Under the pieces are notes generated by a model that saw only the letters and a list, made by a program, of their open reading frames with translations, was not told the DNA's origin and made no database searches. A program made the position numbers and the translations under genes. Below, piece after piece: positions 24,251-32,417 of a DNA stretch of 64,000 nucleotides; the stretch's first letter is position 1, and every line of letters starts with the position of its first letter. The stretch comes from Bradyrhizobium jicamae (GTDB lineage Bacteria > Pseudomonadota > Alphaproteobacteria > Rhizobiales > Xanthobacteraceae), in NCBI RefSeq assembly GCF_018130695.1, contig NZ_JAFCJX010000037.1:26114-90113 (forward strand), written 5' to 3'.

Positions 24251-25030
24251 GTGACGTTCGAAACGATCAGGCGCGAGCTGGATGGCGTCGACACGGTGAT
24301 CAAGGTCATCGGCGAGGGGCCCGCCGTGCTGGCGCTCCATGGCGCGGCGACGATCGAGGGGCACGAATGGGCCCGCGGGCTGGCCGATCGGTTTCGGGTC
24401 TACCTGCCGTTTCACCCCGGCTTCGGCGAAAGCGGACCGGCGCCGCATATCTGCGGGATGCAGGATGTGATCATGCACTATCTGCGGCTCGTCGCAGCGC
24501 TCGGCCTGGATCGACCGCACCTGGTCGGGCATTCCATGGGCGGCTGGATGGCCGCGGAAATCGCCGTGGTTGCCGGTGAGCGGTTTGCCCGCCTGGTGCT
24601 TAACGCGCCTGCCGGCCTCAACCACCCCGATTATCCCAGCACCGACGTCAGCAAGCTCGCGCCTCCTGACGTCCCGCACTATCTGGCGCATCGCACCGAG
24701 ATCGCGGCCAGGTATTTTCCCGGCGGGGCGCTCGCACCTCCGGCGGAGCAATTCATCGCAGCGCGGCAAAGGGAAGGCGAGGCGTTGAGCAACATCCGCA
24801 AGGCCCATGGCATGGGACATCCGAACCTTCGTCGATGGCTGAGCCGGATCCCCAATGATACGCTGATCGTATGGGGTGATCGGGACCGCGTCGCACTCCC
24901 CGGTCAGGCAGGGATCTGGGCGAGAGAGATTCCGAACGCCCGCATCCATATCGTGCCAGGCGTCGGCCACTTCGCCATGCAGGAGGACCCGGCCTGCGTC
25001 ACCGCGATCGGCGATTTCCTCGCCGGTTGA
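24251..25030 (+). CDS. Alpha/beta-fold hydrolase
   Basis: A 259-residue hydrolase. The nucleophile elbow is GHSMGG with Ser95, the oxyanion strand LALHGAA lies at 27-33, the acid is probably in WGDRDRV and the catalytic His in GVGHFAMQ. This is the layout of esterases and meta-cleavage-product (C-C bond) hydrolases. The start is GTG 24251 after GAGGGAGTTT. It may open the product formed by the neighbouring flavin monooxygenase. Confidence 0.85.
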   Translation: MTFETIRRELDGVDTVIKVIGEGPAVLALHGAATIEGHEWARGLADRFRVYLPFHPGFGESGPAPHICGMQDVIMHYLRLVAALGLDRPHLVGHSMGGWMAAEIAVVAGERFARLVLNAPAGLNHPDYPSTDVSKLAPPDVPHYLAHRTEIAARYFPGGALAPPAEQFIAARQREGEALSNIRKAHGMGHPNLRRWLSRIPNDTLIVWGDRDRVALPGQAGIWAREIPNARIHIVPGVGHFAMQEDPACVTAIGDFLAG

Positions 25031-25105
25031 GGGCATGTTGATCGAACCCTTCCGGGGAATGCGACCAAGAGGACTGACGAGGACAGGCAACGCGGGGAGT
25101 TAAAC

Positions 25106-26086
25106 ATGAGGGTCTTTGTGATCGCGCTCGCATTCGCCGCGAGCCTGATATCGCCGGCACTGGCACAGACACCGACGTCGCAGCAGTCCTGGCCGATGCG
25201 TCCGGTGCGCTTCGTCGTCGCCTTCCCGCCGGGAGGGGCTGCCGACCTGCTGGCGCGCATGATCGGTCAATCGCTGAGCGAAACCCTGGGCCAGCCATTC
25301 GTCATCGAGAACAAGGGCGGCGCCAACGGCAATATCGGCGGCGAGGTCGTGGCCCGGTCCGCGCCCGACGGTTACACCCTGCTGATGTCGTCAGGCAGCA
25401 TGGTTGCGATCAATCCGCACATCTATGCCAGCATGCCCTTCGATCCCGCGAAGGACATCATCCCTATCGCTGCCGTGGCGCGCGTTCCGTTCTATCTTGT
25501 GATCCGCGCAGACAATCCGGCGCAGGATTTCAAGGCATTCATCGCCGACCTCAAGGCCAATCCGGGCAAGCGCAATTACGGCTCGCCCGGTGTCGGCAGC
25601 TCGCCGCATCTGGCCGGCGAGATGCTGAAGAAGATGACCGGCACGGACGCCGTTCACGTGCCCTATCGTGGCGCGGCACCTGCGCTGAATGATCTCCTTG
25701 CGGGGCAGCTCGACTTCGTGTTCGACCCCGGCATTGCGATCGAACACGTGAAAGCGGGCAAGCTGCGCGCCATCGCGATCGGCAGCCCGCAGCGCGCGCC
25801 GCAGCTGCCCGATGTGCCGACGCTCGACGAGCTGGGCCTTGCCGGCTTTGACGCCGACGCCATCTTCGGCGTCTTCGCGCCGACCGGAACGTCAGGCGAT
25901 ATCGTCAAGCGCCTGAACACCGAGATCAATCGCGCGCTCGGCACGGCCGCACTGAAGGAGCGCATCACCGCGGTCGGGAACGTGCCCGCCCCGATGTCGT
26001 CAGCCGAATTCGGCGAAAAGTCCCGCGAGGACTCCGACCGGTTCGGCGCCATCATCCGCGAACGGGGGATTACAGCCAGCAACTGA
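25106..26086 (+). CDS. TctC/Bug-family periplasmic solute-binding protein
   Basis: A 326-residue Bug receptor (tripartite tricarboxylate transporter family) with signal peptide MRVFVIALAFAASLISPALAQ-like ending in LAQ at about residue 21. Family motifs: VVAFPPGGAADLLARM, VIENKGGANGNIGGE, YGSPGVGSSPHLAGEM and HVPYRGAAPALNDLL. No TctA or TctB membrane gene accompanies it, as is common for Bug proteins, so it either uses a distant transporter or acts as a sensor. Probable ligand is the carboxylate handled by this operon. Confidence 0.9.
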   Translation: MRVFVIALAFAASLISPALAQTPTSQQSWPMRPVRFVVAFPPGGAADLLARMIGQSLSETLGQPFVIENKGGANGNIGGEVVARSAPDGYTLLMSSGSMVAINPHIYASMPFDPAKDIIPIAAVARVPFYLVIRADNPAQDFKAFIADLKANPGKRNYGSPGVGSSPHLAGEMLKKMTGTDAVHVPYRGAAPALNDLLAGQLDFVFDPGIAIEHVKAGKLRAIAIGSPQRAPQLPDVPTLDELGLAGFDADAIFGVFAPTGTSGDIVKRLNTEINRALGTAALKERITAVGNVPAPMSSAEFGEKSREDSDRFGAIIRERGITASN

Positions 26087-26089
26087 AGT

Positions 26090-28339
26090 TTAGTTGCCGT
26101 CCTTCTGCTTCAGCGCCTGCTCCACCATCTTGGCGAGCTGCGCCTTGCGATAGGGCTTGGTCAGCAGCAGCACGCCTTCGTCGAGGCGGCCGTGATGGAC
26201 GATGGCGTTCTCGGTATAACCGGACGTGTACAGCACCTTGACGCCGGCCCGGCGCTTCTTCACCTCGTCGGCGAGCTGGCGGCCGTTCATGCCACCGGGC
26301 ATGATGACGTCGGTGAACAGCAGCTCGAACGGCTCGCCCTTGTCGACCAGCACGAGGGCGTTGCGGGCGTCGGGCGCGGCGACCGTCTTGTAGCCGAGGC
26401 TGGCGAGCTGGGCGATGACGTAGTTGCGCACCAGCGCGTCGTCCTCGACCACCAGGATCGTGCCGCTGCCGACCGGCGGTGGCGCCGGTTGCGGCGCCTC
26501 GACCTGGGCCTCGCCGCGCGCGATCGGCAGATAGAGCTTGATCGTGGTGCCGTGGCCTTCCTCGCTGTAGATCTTGATATGGCCGCCGGACTGCCGGACG
26601 AAGCCATAGACCATGCTCATGCCGAGGCCACTTCCCTTGCCGACCTCCTTGGTGGTGAAGAACGGCTCGAACACCTGGTCCTGCACCGCCTGCGACATGC
26701 CGGTGCCGGTATCGCTGATGGCCAGCATCACATACGTGCCGGGCTTCGCGTCCGGATTGGTGGCGGCATAGGCCTCGTCCAGCGTGTCGTTCTTCGTCTC
26801 GAACAGCAGCTTGCCGCCGTCGGGCATCGCGTCGCGCGCATTGATCGCCATGTTGAGCAGGGAGTTGGCGAGCTGCGAGGGATCGACATGGGCGCGCGCG
26901 ACCTTCTCGTCGAGCACCGAGTTGATCTCGATCTGCTCGCCCAGCGTCGGGCGCAGCAGCTTGGCGATGTCAGTGACGGTGGAGTTGATGTCGACGGTGC
27001 GCGGCTCCAGCGGCTGGCGGCGCGCGAAGGCGAGCAGATGCTGGATCAGCTCGCGGCAGCGCTCGGCGGCGCGGTCGATCATCTCGGCGGTCTTCATCAG
27101 CGCCGGCTGGCCGCGCAGCTCGTCGACCAGCGTCTCGGTGGTGCCGGTGATGATGGTCAGCATGTTGTTGAAGTCGTGTGCGACGCCGCCGGTCAGCTTG
27201 CCGATCGCGTCGAGCTTCTGGGACTGCTGCAGCTTGTGCTCGGTTTCGCGCGAGGCGGTGATGTCGTGATAGACCAGCGCCGCGCCGGTGACGGCGCCGC
27301 CCCCGTCGCGCAAGGGACGCCCGGAGACGACGAGATGGACCTGGCCGCCGCCCGAGTTCGGCCTGGCGATGAACTCGAGGTCCTCGAACTCCTCGCCGCG
27401 CAGCGCGCGGGCCGCGGGCATCTCCTCCGGAGTCATCGGCGTCGTGCCGTCGGCATGGAATACGGTCGACAGCGCGCGCAGCAGCTTGATCGTCATGCCC
27501 GGCCGGTAGCGGAGCATGGTCTCGGCGGCGGGATTGGACAGCACCACGGTGCCGGACGTGTCGATCACGAGCACGGCCTCCGCCATGCTGCGGAATGTGC
27601 TCTCCATGACGGCGGTCGAGCGGCGCAGCTCCTCGTCGGAGCGGGCGAGGTGCGCGGTGCGTTCGGCGACGGCGGCTTCCAGCGATTGATTGGTGGCCTC
27701 ACTGGCGCTCAGCGAATCCTGCAGCTCGCGGCGGGAGCGGCGGGCGGCAAGGGTGAGCACGACCGCCAGGATCAGGATCAGCACGATGCCGGCGAGATCG
27801 ATCGCCAGCAACATGCGCCCGTTGGATGTCGACCGCGCGCTGCGGTCGCTGAGTTGCCGGCGCTCCTCGGCGACGACCTTCTCCAGGGCCGAGCCGATCT
27901 TGTCGGCCAGCGCCCGGCTTTCGCCGCCGGCGGTTTGTGCGGAGATCGCGGCGGTGTCACCGGCCTCGCGCAGCCGGATCAACTCGGCGCCGAGCGCGAT
28001 GCTCCGGTCGAGCTGCGCCTTGGCCTCGGCGAGCAGGCGCGTCTCGTCGGGATTGTCCTTGACCGCCGCGATCAGGTTGTTGAAAGCGGATGTCAGTGCC
28101 GCGCTGGTGTCGCGAAACTCGCCGGCGAAGCTCGCATCTCCCGTCAGCGCAAAGCCGCGCGCCGCGCTCTCGGCGCCGCGCAGCAGCGGCCGCATGTCGG
28201 AAATCCGCTTCAGGACGGAGAGCGTATGGTCGACCGACTGGGCTTCGTCGCGCGCGCGAACGTCGAGCCCGATCGAGGCAGCGCTGATGATGAGAAGAAT
28301 CGCAAGACCGCTGCCAAGGATGAGACGCTGGGGAGCCAT
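26090..28339 (-). CDS. CHASE3-PAS hybrid sensor histidine kinase
   Basis: A 749-residue membrane kinase, start MAPQRLILGSG at 28339. Residues 1-25 and 177-198 are membrane spans that bracket a CHASE3-like periplasmic domain (SAARGFALTGD). A coiled region and a PAS domain (243-365) follow, then a HisKA domain with His388 in GGVAHDFNNML, a HATPase with AINARDAMPDGG and GSGLGMSMVYGF, a proline linker (612-625) and a receiver with Asp677 in FTDVIMPGG. The stimulus is unknown. It is followed upstream on the same strand by a single-domain receiver 19 bases away that may accept its phosphate. Confidence 0.9.
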   Translation of the reverse strand: MAPQRLILGSGLAILLIISAASIGLDVRARDEAQSVDHTLSVLKRISDMRPLLRGAESAARGFALTGDASFAGEFRDTSAALTSAFNNLIAAVKDNPDETRLLAEAKAQLDRSIALGAELIRLREAGDTAAISAQTAGGESRALADKIGSALEKVVAEERRQLSDRSARSTSNGRMLLAIDLAGIVLILILAVVLTLAARRSRRELQDSLSASEATNQSLEAAVAERTAHLARSDEELRRSTAVMESTFRSMAEAVLVIDTSGTVVLSNPAAETMLRYRPGMTIKLLRALSTVFHADGTTPMTPEEMPAARALRGEEFEDLEFIARPNSGGGQVHLVVSGRPLRDGGGAVTGAALVYHDITASRETEHKLQQSQKLDAIGKLTGGVAHDFNNMLTIITGTTETLVDELRGQPALMKTAEMIDRAAERCRELIQHLLAFARRQPLEPRTVDINSTVTDIAKLLRPTLGEQIEINSVLDEKVARAHVDPSQLANSLLNMAINARDAMPDGGKLLFETKNDTLDEAYAATNPDAKPGTYVMLAISDTGTGMSQAVQDQVFEPFFTTKEVGKGSGLGMSMVYGFVRQSGGHIKIYSEEGHGTTIKLYLPIARGEAQVEAPQPAPPPVGSGTILVVEDDALVRNYVIAQLASLGYKTVAAPDARNALVLVDKGEPFELLFTDVIMPGGMNGRQLADEVKKRRAGVKVLYTSGYTENAIVHHGRLDEGVLLLTKPYRKAQLAKMVEQALKQKDGN

Positions 28340-28358
28340 TGACACTCGGTAGTGGCGG

Positions 28359-28763
28359 TTACTTCGACTTGCGAGCGGATGTAGCTGACTTGGTGAGGCA
28401 ATCGTTAACGGCGGCCAGCAGGGCTTGCGGCGTGAACGGCTTGCGCAGGCACGCGGCGGCGCCGAGTTCAATGGTCATGCGCAGGAAGTCCGGCGCGCGC
28501 TCGCTGTTGGCGAAGGCGTAGCCGGACATCGCGATCACGGGAACGTCGGGGGCGCGCTCGTGGAAGATCCGGATCGCCTCGAAGCCCCGCATGTGCGGCA
28601 TGAAGACGTCGACCAGCATCACGTCGAACGTCTCGTTGTCGAGCGCGCGCATGCCGGCTTCGCCGCCGTCGGCGACGGTGACCTCGAACCCCTGGCGCTG
28701 CAGACAGACCTCGATGGCGACACACACCATCGGATCGTCATCGACAACAAGCACGCGCGGCAC
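28359..28763 (-). CDS. Single-domain response regulator
   Basis: A 134-residue CheY-like receiver: acidic pocket VVDDDP (6-11), phospho-acceptor Asp52 in MLVDVFMPH, switch Ser in VIAMSGYAF and Lys in CLRKPF. A short Lys/Ser tail follows; no output domain. Starts with GTG at 28763 after GGAAGG. Transcribed first in a two-gene unit with the CHASE3 hybrid kinase, so it is a likely phosphate partner or sink for it. Confidence 0.88.
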   Translation of the reverse strand: MPRVLVVDDDPMVCVAIEVCLQRQGFEVTVADGGEAGMRALDNETFDVMLVDVFMPHMRGFEAIRIFHERAPDVPVIAMSGYAFANSERAPDFLRMTIELGAAACLRKPFTPQALLAAVNDCLTKSATSARKSK

Positions 28764-28872
28764 GATGCACCTTCCTTCTACTGGGGCTTTGCGCGCCGGC
28801 GACTCGCTGGGCCCGTACGATGATTAAGGCGGAACGGCGATTGGTCGTCTGTAAGATAGAATGCATAAGTGG

Positions 28873-28913
28873 TTTGCTGACAAGCAAATTCCTGACTAGT
28901 GATGAACCATCAC
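28873..28913. promoter_or_regulatory. Two adjacent perfect dyads upstream of the EamA gene
   Basis: TTTGCT-GACA-AGCAAA (28873-28888) and GTGATG-AAC-CATCAC (28899-28913) lie one after the other in an AT-richer stretch of the 181-bp divergent region between the receiver gene and the EamA gene. The second ends about 31 bases before the EamA start, a place where a repressor would block transcription. No regulator is identified. Confidence 0.35.
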
Positions 28914-28944
28914 CTGCATTTGTCCAGCGATTGATTGCAAGTTC

Positions 28945-29838
28945 ATGACTTTCATTTCGGTTCCCGGCCGCGCCCCGATCTCGTCACTCGGCCTGGTGCT
29001 GCTCGTCGTCGCCTCGATCGGCTGGGGCCTCAATTTTCCGGTGATGAAATTCCTGCTGTCGCAATGGCCGCCGCTATCGGCGCGCGGCTTGTGTGGCATG
29101 GCCGGTGCCAGTGCGCTGGCCCTGATCGCTGTCTCGCGCGGCGAGGCCTTGCGTGTGCCGCCGGGACAGTGGTTGCGATTGGCGCTGGTGTCGACGCTGG
29201 CGATCGGTGGCTGGACCGCTTTCATGGGGCTGGCGCTGTTGTGGCTCAGGGCAAGCGATGCTGCGGTGCTGGGAATCTCGACGCCGGTCTGGGTCGCGCT
29301 GCTGGCCTGGCCGATCCTCGGCGAGCGGGTCTCGTGGCTGCGCGGGATCGCGCTCGCCGTGTCGCTTGCCGGTATCGCCGTCTTGATCGGCGGCAATGTC
29401 GATCCCAGCCTCGATCGCTTGCCCGGCATCGTCTTCGCGCTGGCGGGCGCGATCTGTGTCGGGCTCGGGACTGTCCTGACCAAACATTTTCCGCTGGAGA
29501 TGCGGCCGCTGCCGCTTGCCGCCTGGCAAGTCGCGATCGGCTGCATCCCGGTGGCGGTTGTCGGGCTCGTCGTCGAGCAACCGCAGCTTGCAGCGCTGTC
29601 GCCGCTCGGCTGGATGTCGATGGTCTATCTGACGGCGGTCCAGTTCTGCCTTTGCTATGTCTGCTGGTTCGCCGCGCTCGAGCGGCTGCCGGCCGCGACC
29701 GCCTCGATCGGGACGCTGCTGGTGCCTGTCGTCGGTGTGCTGGCCGCGGCTGCGATGCTGCGCGAACCGCTCGGCGTGCAGCAACTTGTCGCGCTCGCGG
29801 TGACGCTGGCAGCCGTCGCCGTCGCGCTGCGCTCGTAA
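28945..29838 (+). CDS. EamA-family (DMT) transporter
   Basis: A 297-residue drug/metabolite exporter with ten predicted membrane spans in two EamA repeats. First repeat features: LVVASIGWGLNFPVMKFLLS and ALLWLRASDAAVLGISTPVWVALL; second: LAGAICVGLGTVLTKHF and CWFAALERLPAATASIGTLLVPVVGVL. Likely exports an amino acid or small metabolite. The ribosome site is weak. A bidirectional-looking hairpin follows at 29861. Confidence 0.9.
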   Translation: MTFISVPGRAPISSLGLVLLVVASIGWGLNFPVMKFLLSQWPPLSARGLCGMAGASALALIAVSRGEALRVPPGQWLRLALVSTLAIGGWTAFMGLALLWLRASDAAVLGISTPVWVALLAWPILGERVSWLRGIALAVSLAGIAVLIGGNVDPSLDRLPGIVFALAGAICVGLGTVLTKHFPLEMRPLPLAAWQVAIGCIPVAVVGLVVEQPQLAALSPLGWMSMVYLTAVQFCLCYVCWFAALERLPAATASIGTLLVPVVGVLAAAAMLREPLGVQQLVALAVTLAAVAVALRS

Positions 29839-29860
29839 CGAGATGCGCTCATCACAAAAA

Positions 29861-29880
29861 GGGCGGCGCAAGCGCCGCCC
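29861..29880 (-). terminator. Rho-independent terminator for the BA14K gene
   Basis: GGGCGGCG-CAAG-CGCCGCCC, followed on the minus strand by TTTTTG. It serves the minus-strand BA14K gene that ends at 29908. In the other direction the T-run is short, so it may only weakly stop the EamA transcript. Confidence 0.75.
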
Positions 29881-29907
29881 TTCGTCGTTGAACAGGACGC
29901 TGTCGCG

Positions 29908-30558
29908 TTACGGGCAGGGATGCCGCAGTCCGTCATAGCCGAGATAGGTGCCCGAAGCGGGGTCATACGACCGGTAGCGCTGGGCGCAATAGGCCGGATC
30001 GCCACCGGGCGCAGCCTCGACCGCAACGGTGGCGCCATCGTCATAGGCGTAGCTGTCGTCGTAATAGCCCGGGCCGTAATAGTAGTCCGATCCGTAATAG
30101 GCGCCGGAGGCGAGGGCGCCGCCGACCACGGCACCGGCCACTGCGCCTGGCCAGAAGCCGCCGCCGCGGTGATAGTGGCGATAGCCGCCATTCCAGGTGC
30201 CGCCGCTACCGGCCCAGCGCTGGCCGCTGCCGACTGCAACGCTGCCGCCACCGCCAATAGCGCCTGGGCGTGCGGCGAAGGACGGGCTAACGCCGCTAGG
30301 GCGTGCGGCGAAAGACGGGCTGCCGCCACCGATACGGGGGCCGGCGCTCACGCTGGGCGCGGCGGTGGCGCGCATGCCGCCGCCAAATCCGCCGCCACCG
30401 CCGGCTCTCATACCGCCACCGCCGCCGACTGCGGCGTGGCCGCCGCCACCGGCGCCGGCTCGCTGGCCGGGGGCTTGTGCAAAGCTCGAACTCGGCACCG
30501 CCAGCGGCAACGCAAGTGCAAGCGCTGCGGCGGTGCTCAATACCTTAAGACTGATCAT
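29908..30558 (-). CDS. Gly-rich secreted protein with C-terminal BA14K-like domain
   Basis: A 216-residue protein. The start at 30558 (MISLKVLSTAAALALAL) is chosen for the GGAG site just upstream and the clear signal peptide ending at SFAQA. Residues 30-105 are Gly/Ala-rich repeats (GAGGGGHAAVGGGGG and FAARPSGVSPSFAARPG). A hydrophobic glycine-zipper-like segment (AVAGAVVGGALASGAYYG) and a Tyr-rich stretch lead to the BA14K motif CAQRYRSYDPASGTYLGYDG with the closing Cys near the end. BA14K proteins are lectin-like surface antigens of Rhizobiales. Function here is unknown; probably cell-envelope associated. Confidence 0.8.
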   Translation of the reverse strand: MISLKVLSTAAALALALPLAVPSSSFAQAPGQRAGAGGGGHAAVGGGGGMRAGGGGGFGGGMRATAAPSVSAGPRIGGGSPSFAARPSGVSPSFAARPGAIGGGGSVAVGSGQRWAGSGGTWNGGYRHYHRGGGFWPGAVAGAVVGGALASGAYYGSDYYYGPGYYDDSYAYDDGATVAVEAAPGGDPAYCAQRYRSYDPASGTYLGYDGLRHPCP

Positions 30559-30587
30559 TGTTGGCTCCATCTGCGGGATGTGATCCT

Positions 30588-30612
30588 AACCCCTTCCGAA
30601 GGCAGGCGTTCC
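30588..30612 (-). promoter_or_regulatory. EcfG-like promoter with one mismatch
   Basis: On the minus strand GGAAC-N16-GGTT, one base from the general-stress consensus GGAAC-N16/17-CGTT, 30 bases before the BA14K gene start at 30558. The spacing is right for a promoter but the -10 mismatch hits a conserved position. Confidence 0.3.
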
Positions 30613-30839
30613 CGCGCCCTGCGCATGGACGATGCGCGATACCCAGATTGTGAGAGCGGAACTGCACCTGAGATGAACGGACCGCGGCGAATCCGCGGCA
30701 TTTGGCCGCCAGGTTGGCTGCGTCAGTGGAGCGGATTGCCGTCAGCCGCGGCATCGGGGCTCCGCTGGGTCCCTCGCTGGACATTTGGGGATTCAGGTGG
30801 CATCAGAGCCCAACAGTCTCGAACCGACGATCCGGCCGC

Positions 30840-31250
30840 ATGAAACAATTCCTGCTCAAAGTCTTCACCTGGTGGAATGGCCAGACCTTCGGCACGCAAT
30901 TGTGGACCCATCGCTTTGGCGAGCTGGTCGGCGAGGACGAGCAGGGCAACCGCTACTATCGCACCAAGGGCGGCGAGATCGACCCGACACTCGGCTTCGA
31001 GCGGCGCTGGGTGATCTATAATGGCTATGCCGAAGCGTCCCGGATTCCGCCGGGCTGGCACAGCTGGATCCACCACACCACCGACATGCCGCCGACCGCG
31101 GAGGCCTACAAGGTGCCGGAATGGCAGAAGCCGCATCTGCCGAACATGACCGGCACGGCGCAGGCCTATCGCCCGTCCGGTTCGGCGCTCGGCAGCGGCC
31201 GCCGTCCCAAGGCGACCGGCGACTACCAGGCCTGGACGCCCGGCAGCTAA
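30840..31250 (+). CDS. NDUFA12-type accessory subunit of NADH:ubiquinone oxidoreductase
   Basis: A 136-residue homologue of mitochondrial NDUFA12 (B17.2), an accessory subunit of alphaproteobacterial complex I. Core motifs: FTWWNGQTFGTQLWT, GNRYYRTKGG, ERRWVIYNGYAEASRIPPGWH and YKVPEWQKPHLPNMTGT. The start at ATG 30840 is taken because the family begins just before FLLKVF; the frame is open 138 bases upstream without family sequence. In relatives it stands next to the DUF2155 gene, which is here 8 kb away. Confidence 0.93.
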   Translation: MKQFLLKVFTWWNGQTFGTQLWTHRFGELVGEDEQGNRYYRTKGGEIDPTLGFERRWVIYNGYAEASRIPPGWHSWIHHTTDMPPTAEAYKVPEWQKPHLPNMTGTAQAYRPSGSALGSGRRPKATGDYQAWTPGS

Positions 31251-31387
31251 GTATCTCCCCATTGGAATGAATGTTTTGCGAGCGCGCGTTTGCGTGCATC
31301 GCACGCGCGGCTGTGGACAACGGTAACAGCGGGGACATGTAGGGTGGGCGCACCGCTGTGCGCTTGCGCCTTTGCCGTTACCGCGGC

Positions 31388-31585
31388 TCAATAGGACATC
31401 TTACGGAGATGGGAGACCATCGCGTCGGATCGGGCTCCAGATCGCGACTGTCCCGATGAGCAGCGGCTTCCGAGTAGGACACGGCCGGGAGATAGGCCCC
31501 CGGATGCAGAAGTCCTGAAATCGCCCGCTAATGTGAGGCCGCCGTGAGACAGGAAAGGCCGCTTGGGAAACCAGGCGGCCTTTTT
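31388..31585 (+). ncRNA. Candidate structured small RNA with intrinsic terminator
   Basis: The 355-bp gap 31251-31605 has no protein gene but is rich in hairpins: GATGG-GAGA-CCATC near 31407, ATCGGG pairing with CCCGAT, CCGGG pairing with CCCGG, and a very strong final hairpin with a U-run. The terminator lies over 300 bases after the NDUFA12 stop, which suggests a separate short transcript. The 5' end is not defined; no promoter is clear. I do not recognise an RNA family. Confidence 0.35.
31554..31585 (+). terminator. Strong rho-independent terminator
   Basis: Stem AAAGGCCGCTTGG (31554-31566) with CCAGGCGGCCTTT (31571-31583), one G-U pair, GAAA tetraloop, T5 tract. Plus strand. The next plus-strand gene is far, so it ends either the NDUFA12 transcript or the candidate RNA. 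Confidence 0.8.
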
Positions 31586-31605
31586 CTGTTGCGGTGACGT
31601 GCCCG

Positions 31606-32295
31606 CTACGACGCGAGCCGAGCGGCGGCTTGCGTCATCTGCTCGGTGCGGCGCGCCTGCGACGGCGCGATCCGCTCCTTGACGCGGGCGAGGATGTCCG
31701 GCGGCGCGCTGTCCGGCGAGCCCGCATTGAACGGCGGCGCCGGATTGTATTCGATGCCGAGCTGGATCGCTTCCGCCGTTTTGCGATCGACCATCTCCGA
31801 GACCAGCGTCAGCGCGAAATCGATTCCTGCAGTGACGCCGCCGCCGGTGAAGCGGTTGCGGTCGACGCAGACGCGGGTCCTGGTCGGGATCGCGCCGAAC
31901 GGGGCGAGGAAGTCGATCGCGCTCCAATGCGTGGTGGCGCGATAGCCCTTCAGCAGGCCGGCGGCGCCCAGCACCAGCGAGCCCGTGCACACCGAGGTGA
32001 TGTACTTCGCGCCCTCGGCCTGCTTGCGCAGGAAGGCGAGCATCTCCTCGTCACCGACCATGTCATTGGTGCCGGCGCCGCCGGGCACGCAGATCACGTC
32101 GAGTTGCGGGCAGTCGGCGAATGTCGTGGTCGGGGTCAGCATCATCACCGCGTCGGTCGAGACCGGCTCGATGCGCTTCCAGATCAGATGCACCTTGGCG
32201 CCCGGCACGGCCGAAAACACCTGCAGCGGACCGGTGAAGTCCAACTGGGTCACCTTCGGGAAGACGAGCAGTCCGATCTGCAGCGGCGTCGACAT
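31606..32295 (-). CDS. DJ-1/PfpI family protein (isonitrile hydratase-like)
   Basis: A 229-residue DJ-1/PfpI fold protein. The start at 32295 (MSTPLQIGLLVFPK) follows GGAGG on the minus strand. The nucleophile elbow Cys is in ITSVCTGSLVLGAAGLL, followed by YRATTHW, and TGGGVTAGIDFAL is further on. This is the arrangement of Pseudomonas isonitrile hydratase (InhA) and of the sensor domain of GlxA-type regulators. Divergent from such a regulator at 32418. Substrate unknown; hydration of an isonitrile is a family-based guess. Confidence 0.85.
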   Translation of the reverse strand: MSTPLQIGLLVFPKVTQLDFTGPLQVFSAVPGAKVHLIWKRIEPVSTDAVMMLTPTTTFADCPQLDVICVPGGAGTNDMVGDEEMLAFLRKQAEGAKYITSVCTGSLVLGAAGLLKGYRATTHWSAIDFLAPFGAIPTRTRVCVDRNRFTGGGVTAGIDFALTLVSEMVDRKTAEAIQLGIEYNPAPPFNAGSPDSAPPDILARVKERIAPSQARRTEQMTQAAARLAS

Positions 32296-32350
32296 CGTAA
32301 ACCTCCATTTCGTGCTTGACGGAACCACGATGCCATGGTGGCCTCCTGTC

Positions 32351-32376
32351 CAAAATGCCGTAATTCCCTCATTTTG
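32351..32376. promoter_or_regulatory. Candidate operator between divergent DJ-1 genes
   Basis: CAAAATG (32351-32357) and CATTTTG (32370-32376), a perfect 7-bp inverted repeat with 12 bases between, in a 122-bp divergent spacer. A further pair ATGCCAT (32330-32336) and ATGGCAT (32381-32387) surrounds it. A dyad of this form would suit a dimeric AraC-type regulator. Confidence 0.4.
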
Positions 32377-32417
32377 AGACATGGCATTCCCTTGGCGCAC
32401 ACAACGAGGATCCGGCG

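Noticed and set aside
26079..26097. Terminator between the convergent Bug-receptor and hybrid-kinase genes
   Set aside because: GCAACT/AGTTGC is only six base pairs, lies across both stop codons and lacks a T-run.
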